From Streptomyces sp. P9-A4 (GTDB lineage: Bacteria > Actinomycetota > Actinomycetes > Streptomycetales > Streptomycetaceae), in NCBI RefSeq assembly GCF_036634195.1, contig NZ_JAZIFY010000001.1, forward strand, positions 4,784,501-4,848,500: a stretch of DNA of 64,000 nucleotides, given 5' to 3'. This document shows positions 58,682 through 64,000 of the stretch, piece by piece. The notes under the pieces are model-generated. The model did no database searches, had not been told where the DNA came from, and worked only from the letters and a program-made list of their open reading frames with translations. The translations under genes were made by a program, and so were the position numbers. How positions within the stretch are numbered: position 1 is the stretch's first letter; every line of letters starts with the position of its first letter.

Positions 58682-59719
58682 TCAGCCCCGGCCGGCCCAG
58701 ATGTTCGCGCCCCGGGTGTCCACCGCGAACGAGTCGATCTCCGCCAGCTCCTCCCCGGTCAGCGGCGCGCCCGCCAGCGCGGCCACGTTCTCCTCCAGCT
58801 GGGCGACGCTGGACGCGCCGATCAGCGCCGAGGTCATCCGCGCGTCGCGCAGCACCCACGACAGCGCCAGCTGCGCCAGCGACTGCCCGCGCCGCTCCGC
58901 GATGTCCGCGAGGCCGCGCAGGCGCCGCAGCACCTCGTCGGAGAGCAGGTTCGGGTCGAGGGACTTGCCCTGGGTGGCCCGCGAGCCCTCCGGGATGCCC
59001 TTCAGGTACTTGTTGGTGAGCAGCCCCTGCGCCAGCGGCACGAAGGAGATGCAGCCCATGCCGGCCGCCTCCAGGGTGTCGAGCAGGCCGTCCTCCTCGG
59101 TCCACCGGTTGATCATGGAGTACGAGGGCTGGTGGATCAGCGCGGGGACGCCCATCTCACGCAGGATGCTCGCGGCCTCGGCGGTCTGCTCGCTGTTGTA
59201 CGAGGAGACGCCGACGTACAGCGCCTTGCCCTGCTGGACGGCGGAGGCCAGGGCCCCCATCGTCTCCTCCAGCGGGGTGTCCGGGTCGAAGCGGTGCGAG
59301 TAGAAGATGTCGACGTGGTCGAGGCCCATCCGGTTCAGGGAGGCGTCGAGCGAGGACAGCAGGTACTTGCGGGAGCCCCACTCGCCGTACGGGCCGGGGT
59401 GCATCTCGTAGCCGGCCTTGGTGGAGATGATCAGCTCGTCGCGGTACGGCGCGAAGTCCTGGGCGAAGAGCTTGCCGAAGTTCAGCTCGGCGGAGCCGGG
59501 CGGCGGCCCGTAGTTGTTCGCCAGGTCGAAGTGGGTGACGCCGAGGTCGAAGGCGCGGCGGAGGATCGCGCGCTGGGTGTCGAGCGCGCGGTCGTCGCCG
59601 AAGTTGTGCCAGAGGCCGAGGGAGATCGCGGGGAGCTTGAGGCCGCTGCGGCCCGAGCGGCGGTACTCCATGGCGTCATAGCGGTCCGCGGCGGCGCGGT
59701 ACAGGGGGGAATCAGTCAC
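58682..59719 (-). CDS. aldo/keto reductase (YghZ-like)
   Basis: This 345-residue protein starts at GTG 59719 (VTDSPLYRAAADRYDAMEYR), as in streptomycete homologues. The TIM-barrel AKR tetrad is visible: Asp and Tyr in THFDLANNYGPPPG, Lys in ISTKAGYEM, His in IFYSHRFDP. NADPH-binding C-terminal segment: LSWVLRDARMTSALIGASSV. YghZ-type enzymes reduce L-glyceraldehyde 3-phosphate, methylglyoxal and related aldehydes. Confidence 0.93.
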   Translation of the reverse strand: MTDSPLYRAAADRYDAMEYRRSGRSGLKLPAISLGLWHNFGDDRALDTQRAILRRAFDLGVTHFDLANNYGPPPGSAELNFGKLFAQDFAPYRDELIISTKAGYEMHPGPYGEWGSRKYLLSSLDASLNRMGLDHVDIFYSHRFDPDTPLEETMGALASAVQQGKALYVGVSSYNSEQTAEAASILREMGVPALIHQPSYSMINRWTEEDGLLDTLEAAGMGCISFVPLAQGLLTNKYLKGIPEGSRATQGKSLDPNLLSDEVLRRLRGLADIAERRGQSLAQLALSWVLRDARMTSALIGASSVAQLEENVAALAGAPLTGEELAEIDSFAVDTRGANIWAGRG

Positions 59720-59847
59720 GTATCTCTGCTTATCACGGACTTGTGACAGTCCCGGGCTGGGAGCCTGTCGCCCGTGCGCAGTAGTGTGGCGGCTTGCGGA
59801 CCGCCGATGCCTGGCGGACCCGCCGCTGCACGGAGGGGTAAAGAACG

Positions 59848-60609
59848 GTGAACCTGCGCGACCTGGTGTACGGGCTCTACGCACGCCGGGTGGAAGGCCG
59901 CCTCGACCATGCCCAGGTGCCCAAGCACATCGGGGTCATCCTCGACGGGAACCGCCGCTGGGCCAAGGCGTCCGGCGGGACCCCCGAGCAGGGACACAAG
60001 GCCGGCGCGGACAAGATCCAGGAGCTGCTCGGCTGGTGCGCCGAGACCGACGTCGAGGTCGTCACGCTCTGGATGCTCTCCACGGACAACCTGAACCGGC
60101 CCGAGGAGCAGCTCGTCCCGCTGCTCGGCATTATCGAGAACGCCGTCCGCTCGCTCGCCGCCGACGGCCGCTGGCGGGTGAACCACGTCGGCACGATGGA
60201 CCTGCTGCCCGCGCGGACGCAGTCCGTCCTGAAGGAGGCCGAGCAGGCCACTCACGCCAACACGGGAATACTCGTGAACGTGGCGGTGGGGTACGGCGGC
60301 CGGCAGGAGATCGCGGACGCGGTCCGCTCGCTGCTCCTGGAGCACTCGGAGCGCGGGACGAGCTTCGAGGAGCTCGCGGAGATCGTCGACGTCGAGCACA
60401 TCTCGGAACACCTGTACACGCGCGGCCAGCCCGACCCGGACCTGGTGATCCGCACCAGCGGCGAGCAGCGGTTGTCCGGATTCATGCTGTGGCAGAGCGC
60501 CCATTCCGAGTACTACTTCTGCGAAGTGCACTGGCCGGCCTTCCGCAAGGTCGACTTCCTGCGGGCGCTGCGCGACTACGCCGCCCGGCACCGGCGCTAC
60601 GGAAACTGA
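59848..60609 (+). CDS. uppS: isoprenyl transferase (undecaprenyl diphosphate synthase)
   Basis: This 253-residue cis-prenyltransferase starts at GTG 59848 with GGAGGGG upstream. Signature motifs: HIGVILDGNRRWAKASGG (catalytic Asp), GHKAGADKIQELLGWC, TLWMLSTDNLNRP and RTSGEQRLSGFMLWQSAHSE. It condenses isopentenyl diphosphate with allylic diphosphates to make the polyprenyl carrier for peptidoglycan and for lipid-linked polysaccharides such as the one encoded at the left of this window. Confidence 0.97.
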   Translation: MNLRDLVYGLYARRVEGRLDHAQVPKHIGVILDGNRRWAKASGGTPEQGHKAGADKIQELLGWCAETDVEVVTLWMLSTDNLNRPEEQLVPLLGIIENAVRSLAADGRWRVNHVGTMDLLPARTQSVLKEAEQATHANTGILVNVAVGYGGRQEIADAVRSLLLEHSERGTSFEELAEIVDVEHISEHLYTRGQPDPDLVIRTSGEQRLSGFMLWQSAHSEYYFCEVHWPAFRKVDFLRALRDYAARHRRYGN

Positions 60610-60988
60610 CCCCGGAGCACCCCCTCCCGGACCCCTGACGGACCCCTCCCGGGCATCCCCCGGGCACTTCGGGGCCCCTCCCGGACCTTTCCCGGCCCAC
60701 TCCCGGGATCCGGTCGGAACCGATCATCTCGTGTTCACGAACACGTCGTCATATGCCCTGGCATGGCCGACCCCGTTCGAGGGCATATCCCTGGTGAAGT
60801 GAGCGGCACGGAGACCGCCACCCGGGAGGCCCCTTGCACCAGGACGACCGTGCGGGACACGTACGGGAGAAGCGGAGGGCCGTGGTTCGGCCCGCGCACG
60901 GCGGCCCGCACCCGGTCCCATTCCGCAGCGACACCGGTTCCGTCGCACCCCGACCTCACAGGGGTCTTCCGAGGGGGTCTGTCCTTCC
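60610..60988. promoter_or_regulatory. intergenic region upstream of the PhoH gene with inverted repeats
   Basis: The first 100 bases are C/G-rich with loose GGG/CCC pairing but no clear terminator. Two inverted repeats follow: CGTGTTC-ac-GAACACG at 60730-60745 and ATATGCCCT (60751-60759) with AGGGCATAT (60780-60788) 20 bases apart. These probably form the promoter/operator of the downstream gene. No small antitoxin-like gene with good codon use is visible. Confidence 0.5.
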
Positions 60989-62314
60989 GTGGTGACCAGC
61001 ACGAAGCGCCGCCTTTCCGACCGGCGCACCTATGTTCTCGACACCAGCGTCCTGCTGGCCGACCCCAACGCCATGTCACGGTTCGAGGAGCACGAGGTCG
61101 TGCTCCCGATCGTGGTCGTGACGGAGCTGGAGGCCAAGCGGCACCATCCGGAGCTCGGCTACTTCGCCCGGCAGGCCCTGCGCCTCCTGGACGACTTCCG
61201 GGTCCGGTACGGGCGCCTGGACGCCCCGCTCCCCATCGGGGAGCTGGGCGGCACCCTGCGTGTCGAACTCAACCATTCCGACCCCGGCGTCCTGCCCGCC
61301 GGCTACAGGTTGGGGGACAACGACTCACGGATCCTCGCGGTCGCGCGGAACCTCCAGGCCGAGGGGTACGACGTCACGGTCGTCTCCAAGGACCTGCCGC
61401 TGCGCATCAAGGCCTCCTCGGTCGGTCTCCTCGCCGAGGAGTACCGGGCCGAGCTGGCCATCACGGACGCCAACGGCTGGACCGGGATGACCGACCTGGC
61501 GCTCTCCGGGGAGCAGGTGGACCTGCTCTTCGACCAGGAGTCGCTGTATGTGCCGGAGGCGGCCGGGCTGCCGGTCCACACCGGCCTGGTGCTCCAGTCC
61601 GAGCGCGGCAAGGCGCTCGGCCGGGTCACCGCCGAGGGGAACGTACGGCTGGTCCGCGGCGACCGGGAGGCCTTCGGGCTCCGCGGCCGCAGCGCCGAGC
61701 AGCGGATCGCGCTCGATCTGCTCCTCGACCCGGACGTCGGCATCATCTCGATGGGCGGCCGGGCCGGCACCGGCAAGTCCGCGCTGGCGCTCTGCGCGGG
61801 CCTGGAGGCGGTCCTGGAGCGCCGCCAGCACCAGAAGGTGATGGTCTTCCGTCCGCTGTACGCGGTCGGCGGCCAGGAGCTCGGGTACCTGCCGGGCAGC
61901 GAGTCCGAGAAGATGAGCCCGTGGGCACAGGCGGTCTTCGACACGCTGTCCTCGGTGGCGAGCCGTGAGGTGATCGAGGAGGTGCTCGGCCGCGGGATGC
62001 TGGAGGTCCTGCCGCTGACCCACATCCGCGGGCGTTCGCTGCACGACGCGTTCGTCATCGTGGACGAGGCCCAGTCCCTGGAGCGGAACGTCCTGTTGAC
62101 CGTTCTGTCCCGTATCGGGGCGAATTCGCGGGTCGTCCTGACCCATGACGTCGCCCAGCGGGACAACCTCCGGGTCGGCCGGTACGACGGAGTCGTCGCC
62201 GTGGTCGAGAAACTGAAGGGGCATCCGCTCTTCGCGCACGTCACGCTCACCCGTTCCGAACGCTCCCAGATCGCCGCGCTCGTGACGGAGATGCTGGAGG
62301 ACGGTCAGATCTGA
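60989..62314 (+). CDS. PIN-domain/PhoH-family ATPase (PhoH2-like)
   Basis: This 441-residue protein starts at GTG 60989 (a second GTG follows at 60992). The N-terminal PIN nuclease domain has acidic residues in [24 protein letters not shown] and [11 protein letters not shown]. The C-terminal PhoH domain has Walker [16 protein letters not shown] and Walker [16 protein letters not shown], then [17 protein letters not shown]-PhoH fusions in mycobacteria unwind and cut RNA; the same activity is expected here. It is followed by an 11-bp hairpin. Confidence 0.94.
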   Translation: MVTSTKRRLSDRRTYVLDTSVLLADPNAMSRFEEHEVVLPIVVVTELEAKRHHPELGYFARQALRLLDDFRVRYGRLDAPLPIGELGGTLRVELNHSDPGVLPAGYRLGDNDSRILAVARNLQAEGYDVTVVSKDLPLRIKASSVGLLAEEYRAELAITDANGWTGMTDLALSGEQVDLLFDQESLYVPEAAGLPVHTGLVLQSERGKALGRVTAEGNVRLVRGDREAFGLRGRSAEQRIALDLLLDPDVGIISMGGRAGTGKSALALCAGLEAVLERRQHQKVMVFRPLYAVGGQELGYLPGSESEKMSPWAQAVFDTLSSVASREVIEEVLGRGMLEVLPLTHIRGRSLHDAFVIVDEAQSLERNVLLTVLSRIGANSRVVLTHDVAQRDNLRVGRYDGVVAVVEKLKGHPLFAHVTLTRSERSQIAALVTEMLEDGQI

Positions 62315-62350
62315 CCGTTTCGTACCCTTCTGTACGCGTACGGAAGTTGG

Positions 62351-62388
62351 CGCCGCCCGGCGAAGCCGATGAGCTTAGCCGGGCGGCG
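62351..62388 (+). terminator. hairpin after the PhoH gene
   Basis: Perfect 11-bp arms CGCCGCCCGGC (62351-62361) and GCCGGGCGGCG (62378-62388) flank a 16-base loop. There is no T-run, which is common in streptomycetes. Confidence 0.8.
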
Positions 62389-62691
62389 TCGCGCTGTCCG
62401 CCGTATCTTCCAAAACACCTGCCCCTGCCGGGGTGTGAGCTTTCACACGCAGGATGGAATTGCCTTGCGGTGTGGCGGTCCGGCAAAGTCTTGCTTCCGT
62501 CAGGCCCCGCATACGGCACCCGTGCACCTTCAGGTCGCACCAGCACCACACAACTCAACAACCGTCCGCCGTATGCCGCCCACAGCACCACGGGCCAGTG
62601 TCTCCTGTGACCTCTTATGTCGGAGACCAGCGCCAGGGGCACGATTTCGCCCGCGTGGTCACCTGTGCGGGCGATGCTGGAAGGAAACCGT
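62389..62691 (+). promoter_or_regulatory. long leader region of the SLT-domain gene
   Basis: About 300 relatively AT-rich bases precede the secreted SLT gene, with no coding frame of good codon use. Inverted repeat arms GCATACGGC (62509-62517) and GCCGTATGC (62568-62576) enclose about 50 bases. A structured 5' leader controlling a cell-wall enzyme is plausible, but I could not match a known riboswitch family. Confidence 0.4.
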
Positions 62692-63393
62692 GTGAGCCGG
62701 ATCTCGGTCCGGGGATTCGCGGTGGCTTCGGCCACTGCGGTCACCACCGTCGGCGCCGTCGTGGGCGTTGCGTCGGGTAACGCCGTTCAGCCCTCGGACG
62801 ACAACTTCGAGGCCACCGCGGCCGACACCACGCTGCTCGCGGACATTCCCGCGGGCGAGCAGGCCCAGGTACAGGTCTCGTCCCTCGCGGAGCAGGCCGA
62901 TGTCCAGGCCGCCGCCGCGGACACCGCCGCGAAGAAGTCCGCCGAGGAATCGGCCCGTCTTCGCGCGGCGAAGGACGCCGAGGCGAAGAAGGAGGCGGCC
63001 GACAAGGCGGCCAAGGCCGAGAAGGAGCGCAAGGAGGCCGAGGAGCGCGCGAGCCGCGACTCCGTCCGCGACGCCTCGTCCTTCTCCGCGCAGGGCTCCT
63101 ACACGGTCGCCGAAGTCAAGGCGATCGCCCGCCAGATGGTCCCGGCCTCGCAGTTCCAGTGCTTCAGCAACATCGTGAACCACGAGTCGACCTGGAACTA
63201 CCTCGCGGTCAACCGGTCCTCGGGCGCCTACGGACTCGTGCAGGCCCTCCCGGGCAGCAAGATGTCGACGGCGGGCGCCGACTGGCAGACCAACCCGGCC
63301 ACCCAGATCAAGTGGGGCCTCAACTACATGGACTCCAAGTACGGCAGCCCCTGCGGCGCCTGGACGTTCTGGCAGGCCAACCGCTGGTACTAG
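62692..63393 (+). CDS. secreted transglycosylase SLT-domain protein
   Basis: This 233-residue protein starts at GTG 62692 with GGAAGGA upstream. The signal peptide is about 1-29. A Lys/Ala/Glu-rich coiled-coil (about 70-125, DAEAKKEAADKAAKAEKERK) is followed by an SLT/lysozyme-like domain with likely catalytic Glu in NIVNHESTWNYLAVN, then GAYGLVQALPGSKM and IKWGLNYMDSKYG. Cys in QCFSN and SPCGAW may pair. It probably cleaves peptidoglycan glycan strands; a terminator follows. Confidence 0.9.
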   Translation: MSRISVRGFAVASATAVTTVGAVVGVASGNAVQPSDDNFEATAADTTLLADIPAGEQAQVQVSSLAEQADVQAAAADTAAKKSAEESARLRAAKDAEAKKEAADKAAKAEKERKEAEERASRDSVRDASSFSAQGSYTVAEVKAIARQMVPASQFQCFSNIVNHESTWNYLAVNRSSGAYGLVQALPGSKMSTAGADWQTNPATQIKWGLNYMDSKYGSPCGAWTFWQANRWY

Positions 63394-63415
63394 TACCGGC
63401 CGCGCTCAACCTTCG

Positions 63416-63450
63416 GAAGCCCCTCGCCGTCCTACGGTGAGGGGCTTCTT
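63416..63450 (+). terminator. terminator after the SLT gene
   Basis: Arms GAAGCCCCTC (63416-63425) and GAGGGGCTTC (63439-63448) with an inner CCGT/ACGG pair, then TT. Confidence 0.9.
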
Positions 63451-63522
63451 GCGTGTATTTTCGGAGTTCCACGGCCTCGGGGGAGCCGTCGGAACGGAGT
63501 CGGCGGGGGGATGAGGAAAGAG

Positions 63523-64000
63523 ATGTCGAGAGTGCCAGGGTGGCTGGGACGGCTGGGCGAGAGCCTGAGCCGCATGGGCGAACGACTCGACGAGCGCCGG
63601 GCCGAGGCGGAACGGGACGACCCGCTCGGCCCGCCGTATCCGGCCCCGTCGTACGACACCCCGTACGACACCTCCTCGCCCGGGGACGGCCGCGACCGTC
63701 CCCGGAACGGCCGTACGCGACCGGTCGACGGAACCGTCCGCGGCACGGCCGCCGCCGGCCCCGACACGGACCCGGACACCGCCGCCCCCCTCCCGGAGGC
63801 GACGGCCGTCGCGACCGCCGAGTCGGGCCGCTCCGTCCCCGCGCCCCCCTCCTACGCGCCGGCGGTCGCCGCCCGGCCCGACCCCGTCGCCGCCATTCCC
63901 TGGGGCATGCGGGTGGCCGCGGAGGCGAGCTGGCGCCTCCTCGTCTTCGCCGGCACGGTCTGGGTGCTGATGAAGGTGATCAGCTCCGTGCAGCTGGTCG
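63523..64000 (+). CDS. AI-2E family transporter-like membrane protein (3' end cut by window)
   Basis: 159 codons are visible and the frame is open at the window end. The ATG at 63523 has GAGGAAAG about six bases upstream; the ATG at 63511 lies too close to its G-run. A long hydrophilic, Pro/Asp/Arg-rich cytoplasmic N terminus (about 1-125) precedes IPWGMRVAAEASWRLLVFAG and VWVLMKVISSVQLV, the first helices of the AI-2E/PerM family as found in streptomycetes. Substrate unknown. Confidence 0.75.
   Translation, partial: MSRVPGWLGRLGESLSRMGERLDERRAEAERDDPLGPPYPAPSYDTPYDTSSPGDGRDRPRNGRTRPVDGTVRGTAAAGPDTDPDTAAPLPEATAVATAESGRSVPAPPSYAPAVAARPDPVAAIPWGMRVAAEASWRLLVFAGTVWVLMKVISSVQLV

Noticed and set aside
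60730..60745. LexA/SOS box upstream of the PhoH gene
   Set aside because: The arms are GTTC then GAAC, the reverse order of the actinobacterial SOS box.
60763..61968. Plus-strand frame starting upstream of the PhoH gene
   Set aside because: It continues through the PhoH gene in another frame with arginine-rich translation, so it is a shadow.
62389..62691. ydaO-type c-di-AMP riboswitch before the SLT gene
   Set aside because: The conserved GAATCCG, GGGGAACC and GGGTGAA-like blocks could not be found.
1..64000. Mobile elements, phage genes, tRNA or rRNA genes
   Set aside because: No transposase, integrase, phage structural protein, or RNA-gene-like sequence was recognised; the codon patch at 50990-52040 has no flanking element genes.

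Overview
The window is a chromosomal segment of a streptomycete or close relative. The evidence is very high GC with almost all third codon positions G or C, frequent GTG starts, 4-base ATGA/GTGA gene overlaps, two chaplin genes next to a melC1-melC2 tyrosinase pair, and a GTP-dependent PEP carboxykinase. I found no transposase, integrase, tRNA, rRNA or CRISPR array. About 58 protein genes are supported, two of them cut by the window ends, one frameshifted and one small remnant.

Layout. 1-13.3 kb: a mostly minus-strand surface-polysaccharide cluster reading away from the chaplins: a secreted unknown-function protein, a GT4 glycosyltransferase, a polyprenyl glycosyl-phosphotransferase, an O-antigen-ligase-like polymerase, a MurJ/Wzx-like flippase, a polysaccharide deacetylase, a second GT4, a Wzz-like protein, a FemAB/GNAT-like protein, and an ATP-grasp enzyme at the edge. 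One plus-strand gene for a secreted GH26-like hydrolase with a long Pro-Lys-Pro-Glu tail lies inside. 13.4-17.1 kb: cell-surface genes on the plus strand (chaplin, small secreted proteins, an LPXTG wall-anchored Thr/Pro/His repeat protein, second chaplin). 17.1-21.4 kb: melC2/melC1, then a DUF5949-like gene, VKOR and a second GH26-like gene, then a hemolysin III-like protein. 21.6-24.5 kb: pckG and a poly-gamma-glutamate hydrolase-like exported protein. 24.5-29.7 kb: a minus-strand operon with TelA, a VWA lipoprotein-like protein and a solute-binding-like protein. 29.7-38.5 kb: an alanine-type aminotransferase, an MptB-like mannosyltransferase, a D-aminoacylase and a D-serine-dehydratase-like enzyme divergent from kdgK-iclR-ridA. 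38.5-43.3 kb: a zinc carboxypeptidase, a Ser/Thr kinase and a chitinase with a DasR-type operator. 43.6-56.7 kb: a Tad/Flp pilus locus (cpaB, tadZ, two tadE, tadA, tadB, tadC, flp, tadG, a lipoprotein, an OmpA-like protein, and a prepilin peptidase further on). 56.7-64 kb: DUF2079 membrane protein, aldo/keto reductase, uppS, PIN-PhoH ATPase, a secreted SLT-domain protein and the start of an AI-2E-type transporter gene.

How it fits together. Much of the window builds or remodels the outside of the cell: a lipid-linked polymer pathway, chaplin coat proteins, a sortase substrate, a pilus, secreted glycosidases and peptidases. UppS supplies the undecaprenyl carrier such pathways need. The most unusual points are a repeat-like sequence inserted in frame in kdgK, a block of A/T-rich codon use replacing tadG and part of the next lipoprotein gene together with a GTA where the tadG start codon is expected, matching candidate sigma-BldN promoters ahead of both chaplins, a group of probably leaderless genes with the same -10-to-start spacing, and a TelA/VWA/solute-binding operon of unknown function.
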